Shown here: in pieces, positions 53,624 to 62,436 of the stretch | How the letters are laid out: each line of letters opens with the position of its first letter | How positions within the stretch are numbered: position 1 is the first letter of the stretch | Origin: Actinomycetospora lutea | GTDB lineage: Bacteria; Actinomycetota; Actinomycetes; Mycobacteriales; Pseudonocardiaceae | Direction: 5' to 3' | Assembly (NCBI RefSeq): GCF_028737205.1 | Contig: NZ_JAQZAL010000021.1 | Location: forward strand, 1 to 64,000 | Length of the DNA: 64,000 bases | Translations under genes and position numbers: made by a program | The notes under the pieces: model-generated | The model's input: the letters and a program-made list of their open reading frames with translations, nothing else | Database searches by the model: none | Told to the model about the DNA's origin: nothing

Positions 53624-54396
53624 GCTACGAGACGATCACCGTCGACGTCGCCGACCGACTCGCCGTGATCACCGTCGACCGGCCCGAGGCGCGCAACGCG
53701 CTCAACCGCCAGGTCCTGGCCGACCTACGGGTAGCGTTCGCCGCACTCGCCGACGACGACCAGGTGGGGGTCGTCGCCGTCACGGGCGCGGGCGAGCGGG
53801 CCTTCGTGGCCGGCGCCGACATCACCCAGCTGCAGCACTACACGGCGCAGACCGGACTCGACGCCGAGATGCAGCGGCTCTTCGACGACGTCGAGGCGTT
53901 CGAGAAGCCGACCATCGCCGCGGTCAACGGCTTCGCCCTCGGCGGCGGCTGCGAGCTCGCGATGGCCTGCGACATCCGGATCGCGGCGGACACCGCACGC
54001 TTCGGCCTGCCCGAGACCAACCTCTCGGTGCTGCCCGGAGCGGGCGGCACGCAGCGGCTGGCCCGGCTCATCGGCACCGGGCGGGCGATCGAGCTGATCC
54101 TGACGGGCCGTTTCCTCGAGGCCGACGAGGCCCGGCAGGCCGGGCTCGTCACCTCTGTGGTCGCACCGGAGAACCTGCTCGCCGAGACCCGCACCGTCAC
54201 CGACCGCATCCTCGCCAAGGGCCCGCTGGCGGTCCGGCTGGCCAAGCTCGTCATCCGGACCGGGATGGACGCCGACCAGCGCACCGGGCAGGTCGTGGAA
54301 CGCCTCGCCCAGTCGCTGCTCTACACCACCGACGACAAGCGCGAGGGCGCCGCGGCGTTCCTCGAGAAGCGCACACCTGACTTCCGGGGGAGGTGA
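53620..54396 (+). CDS. Enoyl-CoA hydratase
   Basis: 258 residues, the usual crotonase length. Both catalytic Glu residues of true hydratases are present: one in GGGCELAMACDIRIA and one in FGLPETNLSVLPGAGGTQRL. The oxyanion loops FVAGADITQL and ALGGGCEL are standard. It would hydrate crotonyl-CoA or a longer enoyl-CoA. Its ATG overlaps the glutaryl-CoA dehydrogenase stop, which fits direct use of crotonyl-CoA. The next gene encodes the matching 3-hydroxyacyl-CoA dehydrogenase. Confidence 0.9.
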   Translation: MSYETITVDVADRLAVITVDRPEARNALNRQVLADLRVAFAALADDDQVGVVAVTGAGERAFVAGADITQLQHYTAQTGLDAEMQRLFDDVEAFEKPTIAAVNGFALGGGCELAMACDIRIAADTARFGLPETNLSVLPGAGGTQRLARLIGTGRAIELILTGRFLEADEARQAGLVTSVVAPENLLAETRTVTDRILAKGPLAVRLAKLVIRTGMDADQRTGQVVERLAQSLLYTTDDKREGAAAFLEKRTPDFRGR

Positions 54397-54401
54397 CGAC
54401 G

Positions 54402-55322
54402 ATGAGCAGCCAGGACACACCTGGGGTGCACGACGTCCTCGTCGTCGGCTGCGGCGCGATGGGCTCGCAGATCGCCATGGCCTGCGCGCTCGCGGGCTAC
54501 CGGGCGACCGCCTTCGACCTCGACGCCGGGGCGTTCGACCGCGCCGCGACCGAGCTGCGCCGTCGGCTCGACCGCGACGTCGCCAGGGGCCGGCGCGACG
54601 AGGAGGCGGTGACCGCGGCGTTCGAGCGCCTGAGCTTCACCACCGACCTCGACGCGGCGGCGCGGCGCGCCGACTTCGTCATCGAGGCCGCCGCGGAGGA
54701 CCTCGAGGTCAAGCGCGAGGTGTTCGCCCGGCTCGACGCTCTCGCGCCGGCGCACACGATCCTGACCACCAACTCCTCGGCCATCGCCTCGTCGCGGATC
54801 GCCGACGCCACTGCCCGGCCCGACCGCGTCGCCAACATGCACTTCTTCAACCCGGCGCTGGTGATGCGCTGCGTCGAGGTCGTCGGCGGGCCCGAGACGT
54901 CCGCCGCGACCGTGGCCACGACCACCGCGCTCGCCCGCCGGCTCGGCAAGGACCCGGTGGTGCTGCGCAAGGAGGTCCCCGGCTTCGTCGCCAACCGCAT
55001 CCTCGGTGCGGCCCGCGACGAGGCGGTCTCCCTGCTCGAGCGGGGCGTCGCATCGGTCCAGGACATCGACACGGCCTGCCGCACCGCGCTGGGCTACCCG
55101 ATGGGCCCGTTCGAGCTCATGGATCTCACCGGGATCGACATCGGGTACCGCGCCAAGCTCGCCCGCTACGCCGAGACCGAGGACCCGGCCGACCGGCCCA
55201 GCCGCACGGTCACCGAGCTCGTCGAGCGCGGCGAGCTGGGCCGCAAGACCGGGCTGGGCTTCTACAGCTACGCCGACGACGGCACCCAGTACCCCCGCGA
55301 GGACGACGGGACCCCACGATGA
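54402..55322 (+). CDS. 3-hydroxyacyl-CoA (3-hydroxybutyryl-CoA) dehydrogenase
   Basis: 306 residues from ATG 54402, chosen because GGGAGGT lies seven bases upstream; a GTG at 54393 overlaps the previous stop. The Rossmann motif VVGCGAMGSQIAMA begins the NAD domain. VIEAAAEDLEVK and NMHFFNPALVMRCVEVV (with the catalytic His) follow, and the C domain has PGFVANRIL and LGYPMGPFELMDLTGID. It would oxidise (S)-3-hydroxybutyryl-CoA to acetoacetyl-CoA. The acyl-CoA dehydrogenase that follows overlaps by four bases. Confidence 0.9.
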   Translation: MSSQDTPGVHDVLVVGCGAMGSQIAMACALAGYRATAFDLDAGAFDRAATELRRRLDRDVARGRRDEEAVTAAFERLSFTTDLDAAARRADFVIEAAAEDLEVKREVFARLDALAPAHTILTTNSSAIASSRIADATARPDRVANMHFFNPALVMRCVEVVGGPETSAATVATTTALARRLGKDPVVLRKEVPGFVANRILGAARDEAVSLLERGVASVQDIDTACRTALGYPMGPFELMDLTGIDIGYRAKLARYAETEDPADRPSRTVTELVERGELGRKTGLGFYSYADDGTQYPREDDGTPR

Positions 55323-56527
55323 CGACCATCACCTCCGGCCCTCCGGAGATCTCCTCCAGCGACTACTACCTGCTCGACGAGCTGCTCACCGACGAGGCGC
55401 GCGACGTCCGCGACCGCGTGCGGGGGTTCGTCGACCGCGACCTGCTGCCGGTCATCAATGACTACTGGGACCGGGCCGAGTTCCCGTTCGAGCTGGTGCC
55501 GAAGATCGCGCAGCTGGGGCTCGTCGGGTCGACGATCTCCGGCTACGGCTGCCCGGGGCTCAGCCGCCTCGCGGCCGGCGTCCTGACCCGGGAGCTGGCG
55601 CGCGGCGACGGGAGTGTCAACACCTTCTTCGGTGTGCAGACCGGGCTCGCGATGGGCTCGATCGCGCTGCTGGGCAGCGAGGAGCAGAAGCAGCGGTGGC
55701 TGCCCGGCATGGCAGCCCTGGACATGATCGGGGCGTTCGCCCTGACCGAGCCCGGGCACGGCTCGGACGCCGTCCGTCTCGAGACCACCGCCCGCCGCGA
55801 CGGTGACCATTGGGTGCTCGACGGCGCCAAGCGCTGGATCGGCAACGCCAGCTTCGCCGACGTTGTCGTCGTGTGGGCCCGGGACGTCGAGGACGGCCGG
55901 GTCAAGGCCATCGTGGTGGGGAAGGACGCCGACGGGCGTTATCCCGACGGCTACTCCGCCGACCTCATCACCGGCAAGATCGGCAAGCGTGCCGTGTGGC
56001 AGCCCGACATCACGTTGCGTGGCGTGCGGGTGCCGGTGGAGAACAAGCTCGACGAGGCCCGGTCGTTCCGCGACGCCACCCGGGTCCTGACCTCCACCCG
56101 CGGCGGGGCCGCCTGGGAATCGCTGGGCCACGCGATCGCCGCCTACGAGATCGCGCTGGCCTACGCGGGGGAACGCCAGCAGTTCGGCAAGCCGATCGCG
56201 AGCTTCCAGCTCGTCCAGCACAAGCTCGCCGAGATGCTCGCCGAGATCACCGCGATGCAGCTCTACTGCTTCCGCATGGCCGACCTGCACGAACAGGGCC
56301 GTCTCACCGGACCGATGGCTTCGCTGGCGAAGATGCACCACGCGCGCAAGGCCCGGCAGGTCTGCCTCGACGCCCGCGACATCCTCGGCGGCAACGGGCT
56401 GCTGATCGAGCACCACGTCGCCCGGCACCTCACCGACATGGAAGTCGTGCACACCTACGAGGGCACCGACTCGATCCAGTCCCTGATCGTCGGCCGCGAC
56501 CTCACCGGCATCTCCGCCTTCACCTGA
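55319..56527 (+). CDS. Acyl-CoA dehydrogenase, GcdH-like but lacking the carboxylate-binding Arg
   Basis: 402 residues, clearly related to the glutaryl-CoA dehydrogenase two genes upstream: FALTEPGHGSDAVRLETTAR, GNGLLIEHHVARHLTDMEVV and YEGTDSIQSLIVGRDLTGIS with the catalytic Glu. In GDGSVNTFFGVQTGL, Asn replaces the Arg that binds glutarate's free carboxylate. A different acyl-CoA, perhaps not dicarboxylic, is therefore expected. It starts in overlap with the hydroxyacyl-CoA dehydrogenase stop. Confidence 0.87.
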   Translation: MTTITSGPPEISSSDYYLLDELLTDEARDVRDRVRGFVDRDLLPVINDYWDRAEFPFELVPKIAQLGLVGSTISGYGCPGLSRLAAGVLTRELARGDGSVNTFFGVQTGLAMGSIALLGSEEQKQRWLPGMAALDMIGAFALTEPGHGSDAVRLETTARRDGDHWVLDGAKRWIGNASFADVVVVWARDVEDGRVKAIVVGKDADGRYPDGYSADLITGKIGKRAVWQPDITLRGVRVPVENKLDEARSFRDATRVLTSTRGGAAWESLGHAIAAYEIALAYAGERQQFGKPIASFQLVQHKLAEMLAEITAMQLYCFRMADLHEQGRLTGPMASLAKMHHARKARQVCLDARDILGGNGLLIEHHVARHLTDMEVVHTYEGTDSIQSLIVGRDLTGISAFT

Positions 56528-56571
56528 CCCGCCCGCGCCACCCGGACCACCCTCGACGAAGAGACGCTGCG

Positions 56572-58206
56572 ATGTTCACCTACGACCCGACCGCCTACCG
56601 GAACTACTTCGAGCGCGAGTTCACCTATCTCGCCGGCTTCCGCCGCAACACCCGCCGCTACGCCGGCCGGGTCGCGATGACCGACCCCGCGACCGGCGAC
56701 CGCTGGACCTACGCCGAGCTGGGCCACCGGGTGGACGCCCTGGCCGCCGGGCTGGCCGCAGCCGGCGTGCGCCCCGGCGACGTCGTCGTCCACCAGCTCT
56801 TCAACGGTCCCGAGTTCGCCCAGCTCTACCTGGCCACCCAGGCCTGCGGCGCGGTGGGCTCGCCGGTCAACTTCCGGCTCGCCGCCGGCGAGACCGCGCA
56901 CGTCCTCGACGACAGCCAACCCACCGTCTTCGTGTACGACACCGAGCTCTCGGAGATGGTCGCGGCCGCACTGGAGCGCGCCCGGCACCGTCCCGCGGTG
57001 ATCGCCGCGGTCGGTCCCGGCACGCCCCTGCCGGGAGTGATCCCGTTCGAGGAGCTGGTCACGCCCGGCAAGCCCGTGCCGGCAGCAACGCGCACGGTCT
57101 ACGACGAGACCACCCGGCTCTACACCTCCGGCACCACCGGCATGCCCAAGGGCGTCCCGCTCAACAGCATGGTCGAGATCTTCAGTGCCCATGACGTGAT
57201 CATGCACTTCCCGCTGTCCCCCGAGGACCGCACGCTGAACATGACGCCCTGGTTCCACCGCGGCGGGCTGTACTCCGGCGGGCCCAACCCTGTGTTCTAC
57301 CTGGGCGCCGAGGTCGTGCCGATGCGCGCGTTCGATCCGGAGCGCTGCCTCGATCTGGTCGCCGAGCACGGGCTGACCTACCTCATCGGTGCCCCGACCA
57401 ACCTGGCGATACTCGCCCGGGCCCAGTCCGACCGGCCCCGCGACCTCTCCGCGTTGCGCGGCATCGTCACCATGGGCGCCCCGCTCGAGCGCGAGGCGTG
57501 CCTGCGCTACCAGGAGCTGCTCACGCCCCGCATCTTCAACGGATACGGCACCACCGAGACGTTCTGGAACACCTTCCTGCGCCCGGTCGACCTGCCCGAC
57601 CACGCCGGTGCCGCGGGTCGCGCGTCCACCGACGACGACGTCCGCGTCGTCCAGGTCCACGAGGACCGCCCGGGTCGGCCCGACGAGCGGGTCGCCCAGG
57701 ACAGCACGGAGGTCGGCGAGGTGATCGTCCGGTCCCCGAAGGCCGGCTACGCCTACGTCAACTCGCCGGCCCAGGAGGCGGAGAAGTTCCACGACGGCTG
57801 GGTCCACCTCGGCGACCTCGCCGTCTGGGACGCCGAGGAGTACGTGACGATCGTCGGCCGCAAGGACGACATGCTCATCTCCGGGGGCGAGAACGTGCAC
57901 CCGGTGCAGGTCGAGGAAGCGCTCAACGAGCACCCGGGCATCACCGACTCCCTCGTGATCGGCGTTCCCGACCAGCGCTGGGGACAGCGCGTCGTCGCCT
58001 ACGTCATCCGCACCGACCCGTCCCTCACGGCCGCCGACTGCGAGGCGCACTGCCGGGCGCACCCGATGCTGGCCCCGTACAAGCGGCCCCGCGCCTACCG
58101 GTTCGTCGACGAGCTCCCGCTCACCGCCACCGGCAAGAAGGTCCACTACCGCGCCCGGGCCCAGGCCGTCGAGGACGACGCCCAGGGCCTGTTCGAGACC
58201 CCCTGA
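56572..58206 (+). CDS. AMP-forming acyl-CoA synthetase
   Basis: 544 residues from ATG 56572. ANL-superfamily motifs are complete: LYTSGTTGMPKG (phosphate loop), NGYGTTETFWN, WVHLGDLAVWD, GRKDDMLISGGENVHP and the C-terminal catalytic Lys in LTATGKKVHY. It activates a carboxylic acid to its CoA ester at the cost of ATP, very likely the entry step of the island's pathway. The length is close to cyclohexanecarboxylate- and medium-chain-acid ligases. An acidic insertion near 345-385 is a peculiarity. The binding site upstream is weak (GAAGAGA). Confidence 0.9.
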   Translation: MFTYDPTAYRNYFEREFTYLAGFRRNTRRYAGRVAMTDPATGDRWTYAELGHRVDALAAGLAAAGVRPGDVVVHQLFNGPEFAQLYLATQACGAVGSPVNFRLAAGETAHVLDDSQPTVFVYDTELSEMVAAALERARHRPAVIAAVGPGTPLPGVIPFEELVTPGKPVPAATRTVYDETTRLYTSGTTGMPKGVPLNSMVEIFSAHDVIMHFPLSPEDRTLNMTPWFHRGGLYSGGPNPVFYLGAEVVPMRAFDPERCLDLVAEHGLTYLIGAPTNLAILARAQSDRPRDLSALRGIVTMGAPLEREACLRYQELLTPRIFNGYGTTETFWNTFLRPVDLPDHAGAAGRASTDDDVRVVQVHEDRPGRPDERVAQDSTEVGEVIVRSPKAGYAYVNSPAQEAEKFHDGWVHLGDLAVWDAEEYVTIVGRKDDMLISGGENVHPVQVEEALNEHPGITDSLVIGVPDQRWGQRVVAYVIRTDPSLTAADCEAHCRAHPMLAPYKRPRAYRFVDELPLTATGKKVHYRARAQAVEDDAQGLFETP

Positions 58207-58236
58207 CCGATCCGACGACCCCAGAGGAGCACTGCC

Positions 58237-59058
58237 ATGAACTTCTCCGACTACCAGCAGCTCGACTTCGAGCGCCAGGACAACGGCGTCCTGCTGATCA
58301 CCATCAACCGCCCCGACAAGTACAACGCCACCGACGAGCAGCTCCACGGCGAGCTCGCCCGGGTCTGGAACGACGTCGCCAGCGACCCCGAGACGCGCGT
58401 CGCGGTCATCACCGGCGCGGGCAAGGCGTTCTCCGCGGGCGGGGACCTGGCCATGGTCGAGCGCCTGGCCGGCGACCACGAGCGGGTCTCCCAGATGCTC
58501 ACCGAGATGAGCGACCTGGTCTACAACATCATCAATTGCGAGAAGCCGATCGTGTCGGCGATCAACGGGGTCGCCGTCGGCGCCGGCGTCGTAGTCGCGT
58601 TGCTCGCGGACATCGCCATCTGTGCCGAGGACGCCAAGCTCGGCGACGGCCACGTCAAGCTGGGCGTCTCCGCCGGCGACCACGCCGCGATCATCTGGCC
58701 GCTGCTGGCCGGGATGGCCAAGGCCCGCTACTACCTGCTCACCGGCGAGATGCTCACCGGCGCCGAGGCCGAGCGGATCGGCATGGTCGCCAAGGCGCTG
58801 CCGCGCGACCAGGTGCTCGACGAGTCACGGCGGGTCGCGCAGACCCTGGCCACCGGCGCCCAGCAGGCCATCCGGCTGACCAAGCGCTCGCTCAACAGCT
58901 GGCTGCGCACCGCCGGACCGACCTTCGACGCGTCCGCGGCCTACGAGATGCTCTGCTTCATGGGCCCCGACGTCGTCGAGGGCGCCACAGCACTGCGCGA
59001 GAAGCGCGAACCCCGCTTCCCCTCCGCCGCGCCGCAGTCCTCAGGGGTTCCCTCATGA
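58237..59058 (+). CDS. Crotonase-fold protein lacking both hydratase glutamates
   Basis: 273 residues with GAGGAG upstream. The fold is clear ([14 protein letters not shown] oxyanion loop, [19 protein letters not shown]). At the two places where hydratases have Glu it has Val ([11 protein letters not shown]) and a Gly-His stretch ([20 protein letters not shown]). A conserved Asp follows in AGDHAA, roughly where MenB/BadI-type enzymes have their Asp. The protein is therefore unlikely to be a simple hydratase. A hydrolase, isomerase or ring-opening C-C lyase is more plausible. Its stop overlaps the thiolase start. Confidence 0.82.
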   Translation: MNFSDYQQLDFERQDNGVLLITINRPDKYNATDEQLHGELARVWNDVASDPETRVAVITGAGKAFSAGGDLAMVERLAGDHERVSQMLTEMSDLVYNIINCEKPIVSAINGVAVGAGVVVALLADIAICAEDAKLGDGHVKLGVSAGDHAAIIWPLLAGMAKARYYLLTGEMLTGAEAERIGMVAKALPRDQVLDESRRVAQTLATGAQQAIRLTKRSLNSWLRTAGPTFDASAAYEMLCFMGPDVVEGATALREKREPRFPSAAPQSSGVPS

Positions 59059-60266
59059 CCGACGCGGTGATCTGCGAACCCGTCCGCACCCCGGTCGGCG
59101 CCTTCGCCGGCGGCCTGCGCGACGTCCCGGTCCAGGACCTGGCCTCGACGGTCGTCCGCGAGCTCGTCGCGCGCACCGGGATCGCGTCGACGGACGTCGA
59201 CGACGTCGTCTTCGGCCACTGCTACCCCACCATGGACGCCCCGGCCATCGGCCGCGTGGCGGCGCTGGACGCGGGACTCGACGTCGACGTCCCCGGCATC
59301 CAGGTCGACCGGCGCTGCGGCTCCGGCCTGCAGGCCGTGCTCTACGCGGCGATGGCGGTGCAGACCGGCGGCGCGTCCCTGGTGCTCGCCGGCGGTGCCG
59401 AGAGCATGTCCGGTGCCGCGCACTACTCGCACCAGCCGCGATGGGGTGTCAAGGCGGGCACCATCGAGCTCAAGGACGCGCTGTCCGTGGGCCGGGTGAC
59501 CGCGGGCGGGCGCCACCACGAGGTACCCGGCGGCATGCTCGAGACCGCCGAGAACGTCCGTCGCGAATGCGCCATCTCACGGGAGGACCAGGACCGGCTC
59601 GCCGTGCGCTCGCACGAGAAGGCGGCGGCCGCCCAGAAGGAGGGGCGCTTCGCCGACGAGCTGGTGCCGGTCACGGTGCGGGGGCGGAAGTCGGACACCG
59701 TGGTCGACGCCGATGAGCACATCCGGCCCGACACCTCGCTCGACAAGCTGGCCGCGCTGCGCCCGATCCTCGGGCGGAGCGACGAGGGGGCCACCGTGAC
59801 CGCCGGCAACGCCAGCGGCCAGAACGACGGCGCCGCCGCCTGCCTGGTGACCACCTCCGAGCGCGCCGAACAGCTGGGGCTGCGCCCCCTCGTGCGGCTC
59901 GTCTCGTGGGGCCTGGCCGGCGTCCGCCCCCGGACCATGGGGATCGGGCCGGTCCCCGCCACCGCAGCCGCCCTCGACCGCGCCGGTCTCGGGTTCGAGG
60001 ACCTCGACGTCATCGAGCTCAACGAGGCCTTCGCCTCCCAGGTGCTGGCCGTGGCCCAGCAATGGGGCATCGACCCGGTTGCCGACGAGCGGGTCAACCC
60101 CAACGGCTCGGGTATCTCGCTCGGTCACCCCGTCGGGGCCACCGGTGTGCGCATCCTCGCCACCCTGGCCCGGGAGATGGACCGCCGCAGCGCCCGCTAT
60201 GGCCTGGAGACGATGTGCATCGGCGGTGGGCAGGGTCTCGCGGCCGTCTTCGAGCGCGTCACCTGA
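59055..60266 (+). CDS. Acetyl-CoA acetyltransferase (thiolase)
   Basis: 403 residues. The nucleophile Cys88 lies in DRRCGSGLQAV. NPNGSGISLGHPVGATG holds the active-site His, and ETMCIGGGQG the second Cys. DVIELNEAFASQVLAVA completes the thiolase II signature. It would split acetoacetyl-CoA or a longer 3-ketoacyl-CoA to give acetyl-CoA, ending the beta-oxidation spiral. The start overlaps the preceding crotonase stop by four bases. Confidence 0.92.
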   Translation: MTDAVICEPVRTPVGAFAGGLRDVPVQDLASTVVRELVARTGIASTDVDDVVFGHCYPTMDAPAIGRVAALDAGLDVDVPGIQVDRRCGSGLQAVLYAAMAVQTGGASLVLAGGAESMSGAAHYSHQPRWGVKAGTIELKDALSVGRVTAGGRHHEVPGGMLETAENVRRECAISREDQDRLAVRSHEKAAAAQKEGRFADELVPVTVRGRKSDTVVDADEHIRPDTSLDKLAALRPILGRSDEGATVTAGNASGQNDGAAACLVTTSERAEQLGLRPLVRLVSWGLAGVRPRTMGIGPVPATAAALDRAGLGFEDLDVIELNEAFASQVLAVAQQWGIDPVADERVNPNGSGISLGHPVGATGVRILATLAREMDRRSARYGLETMCIGGGQGLAAVFERVT

Positions 60267-60281
60267 GGAGGCAGGAACATC

Positions 60282-61676
60282 GTGTCCCAGCCGCCCTCCG
60301 GAGACCGACACCGGGTCGTGATCGTCGGTGGCGGGTTCGGGGGCGTGCGCGCCGCGCATGCCCTCAGCCACCTCCCGGTCGACATCACCCTCATCGACCG
60401 CACCAACCACCACCTCTTCCAACCGCTGCTCTACCAGGTGGGGACCGGTGTCCTCTCCCCCGGTCAGATCGCCCCGGCCCTGCGCAGCATCTTCCGGAAG
60501 AAGCCCAACGTGTGCGTCCAGCTGGCACAGGTCGACGGATTCGACCTCGACCGACGGGTCGTGCACGGTGTCGCGGACCACGGCATCGAGGTGCCCTACG
60601 ACACCCTGATCGTCGCGGCAGGAGCGACCCACTCCTACTTCGGTCGCGACGAGTGGGAAGCACACACGCTCGCCATGAAGAGCCTCGATGACGCGAACCG
60701 ACTGCGCAGCCGGGTTCTGGGTGCCTTCGAGATGGCCGAGCAGGCCGACACACCCGCCGAGCGGGAGGCGTGGCTCACCTTCGCCATCGTCGGCGCCGGC
60801 CCCACCGGGGTGGAGCTCGCCGGGCAGGTCGGGATCCTCGCCCACCGGCTCCTGCCGGCCGAGTTCCGCAGCATCGACACCACCAGCGCGAGGGTCCTGT
60901 TGCTCGACGCGGCGCCCACCGTTCTCGGTCCGTTCGCCCGGCCGCTGCAACAGCGTGCCCGGGCAGACCTGCACGAGCTCGGCGTCGAGGTGCAGACATC
61001 CGCGCCGGTCACGACCATCGATGCCGAGGGCATCGAGATCGCCGACGACACCGGGAGCCACCACCGGATCACCGCAAAGACGGTCATCTGGGCGGCGGGC
61101 GTGAAGGCCTCGCCCCTGGCCGAACGACTCGCCGAAGCCGCGGGAGCTGAGACCGACCGGGCCGGACGCCTCCTCGTCTCGCCGGACTGCACGGTCCCCG
61201 GCCACCCCGAGATCTTCGCCATCGGTGACATGGTCTCCCTCCCCGGAGTACCCGGAGTGGCACAACCCGCGATCCAGGAGGGCCGCTATGTCGCCGAGGT
61301 CATCGGCGCCCGCCTGGCCGGCGCCCCCACTCCGGAGCCGTTCCGGTACCGGGACAAGGGGGCGATGGCGATCGTCGGCCGGACCCACGCCGTCGCCCAA
61401 GTCGGCAGAATCCGGCTCACGGGATGCCCGGCTTTCCTCGTGTGGGGCGTGGTGCACCTGGCCTACCTGGTGGGCTGGGGCAACCGGTTCGAAGCGGTCG
61501 GCCGCTGGCTGTGGACGATGATCGCCCGCAACCGCCGGGAACGGCTGATCAGCGTCGTGAGCCTGGTCCCCGAGGAGACCGCTCGCGACCAGTTGGCCCG
61601 GACCGGTATCAGGCGCCGTCGCGAGCGCGCGGGGGTCGGTCCCGAGCGCCGGGAGAGGGGCACGGTCAGGCCATGA
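60282..61676 (+). CDS. Type II NADH dehydrogenase-like FAD oxidoreductase
   Basis: 464 residues from GTG 60282 with GAGGAGG upstream. FAD binding is shown by VVIVGGGFGGVRAA and IFAIGDMVSLPG, NADH binding by AIVGAGPTGVELAGQVG. The C terminus FLVWGVVHLAYLVGWGNRF is amphipathic and typical of membrane attachment in NDH-2. It would pass electrons from NADH to menaquinone. Placed in the catabolic operon, it may reoxidise NADH made by the two hydroxyacyl-CoA dehydrogenases. Fifteen bases separate it from the thiolase gene. Confidence 0.88.
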   Translation: MSQPPSGDRHRVVIVGGGFGGVRAAHALSHLPVDITLIDRTNHHLFQPLLYQVGTGVLSPGQIAPALRSIFRKKPNVCVQLAQVDGFDLDRRVVHGVADHGIEVPYDTLIVAAGATHSYFGRDEWEAHTLAMKSLDDANRLRSRVLGAFEMAEQADTPAEREAWLTFAIVGAGPTGVELAGQVGILAHRLLPAEFRSIDTTSARVLLLDAAPTVLGPFARPLQQRARADLHELGVEVQTSAPVTTIDAEGIEIADDTGSHHRITAKTVIWAAGVKASPLAERLAEAAGAETDRAGRLLVSPDCTVPGHPEIFAIGDMVSLPGVPGVAQPAIQEGRYVAEVIGARLAGAPTPEPFRYRDKGAMAIVGRTHAVAQVGRIRLTGCPAFLVWGVVHLAYLVGWGNRFEAVGRWLWTMIARNRRERLISVVSLVPEETARDQLARTGIRRRRERAGVGPERRERGTVRP

Positions 61677-62089
61677 TCGAACCGCTGCCGTCGGGACCGA
61701 TCGTCGAGCAGATCCGCACGTCGATGGGCTACCGACTTCATGAGCGCTCCGGCTCGCGCGTCCGGGCGACGCTCACCCTCGGCGAGGCGCACCACCAACC
61801 GTTCGGGCGCGTCCACGGAGGGATCTACGCCATCGCCGTGGAGGGGGTGGCCAGCGAGGGTGCGTGTGCCGCGGTGGTTGACCGCGGCATGTACGCGGTC
61901 GGGACCAGCAACACCACCGACTTCCTCCGCCCCGTCACCGCCGACGAGGTCGAGGTGCTCGCCGAGCCCATCTTCCAAGGCCGAACCCAGCAGCTGTGGC
62001 AGGTCTCCATCACCCGCCTCAGGGACGGCAAGCTGGTAGCCCGGGGACAGCTGAGGCTGCAGAACCTGCCCCTGCCCGAGGACGCGTAG
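61673..62089 (+). CDS. PaaI-like hotdog-fold thioesterase
   Basis: 138 residues starting in overlap with the flavoprotein stop. GRVHGGIYAIAVEGVASEGA is the hotdog central helix, with the conserved HGG. TNTTDFLRP is approximated by SNTTDFLRPVTADEVEV, followed by LWQVSITRLRDGKLVARGQL. Such enzymes hydrolyse stalled acyl-CoAs and return free CoA, a common housekeeping gene in aromatic and fatty-acid catabolic operons. It is the last gene of the island operon. Confidence 0.88.
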   Translation: MIEPLPSGPIVEQIRTSMGYRLHERSGSRVRATLTLGEAHHQPFGRVHGGIYAIAVEGVASEGACAAVVDRGMYAVGTSNTTDFLRPVTADEVEVLAEPIFQGRTQQLWQVSITRLRDGKLVARGQLRLQNLPLPEDA

Positions 62090-62391
62090 CAACCCTGCAC
62101 CATCCACAGACCGGACAGCAGCTGCGCGGGACGGCCACGGCCGCCCGACCTCGTGTCCGCGCTCCATCCACCTATCCCGGCGCCCGGCACCGTTTCGATT
62201 TCGCGTCACGGGCGCGTCCCGGGCAGCGCACCCTCAACAGCAGTCGCGCATCAAGAAGGTGCTGGTCGGGCGACCAGAACTCGCTCGCTCGGGCTGGCCG
62301 TGCCACCGAGTAGCGCTCCGTTTCGCGTCACGCCACAGCCGAAATGACCTCACGCGACGTCGCCGTCAGAGCGTTTGCCCAGGTCATGGTG
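62090..62391. other. Gene-free right end of the island with a repeated 12-mer
   Basis: No coding region is supported. TTTCGCGTCACG occurs twice in the same orientation, at 62199-62210 and 62321-62332, 122 bp apart. A related sequence is near the left end. They might be integrase or excisionase arm sites. Nothing like an integrase remnant could be read. Confidence 0.35.
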
Positions 62392-62436
62392 GGTGGAGAC
62401 GAAGGGAATCGAACCCTCAACCCCCGCCTTGCAAAG
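62392..62436 (+). repeat. Right copy of tRNA-Ala 3'-half repeat (att-like)
   Basis: 45 bp within and just beyond the 3' half of the intact tRNA-Ala gene, a direct repeat of 49463-49507. The repeat ends in the anticodon stem-loop, a usual crossover place for tyrosine integrases. Confidence 0.8.

Larger units (their letters stand above)
49463..62436. mobile_element. tRNA-Ala-bounded genomic island with a CoA-ester catabolic operon
   Basis: The island is bounded by two direct copies of a 45-bp sequence from the 3' half of tRNA-Ala(UGC), one mismatch between them. The intact tRNA is at the right end, and the displaced 3' half, running from the anticodon loop to the acceptor end, is at the left. 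This is the geometry left by a tyrosine integrase using the anticodon loop. No integrase or excisionase gene is seen inside, so the island is probably fixed. The cargo is one TetR gene and eleven genes of CoA-thioester breakdown. Confidence 0.7.

Noticed and set aside
58237..59058. Naming this gene badI (ring-opening hydrolase).
   Set aside because: Overall similarity to BadI is not clear by eye; only the absence of hydratase Glu residues and a nearby Asp agree. It was left as an unassigned crotonase.
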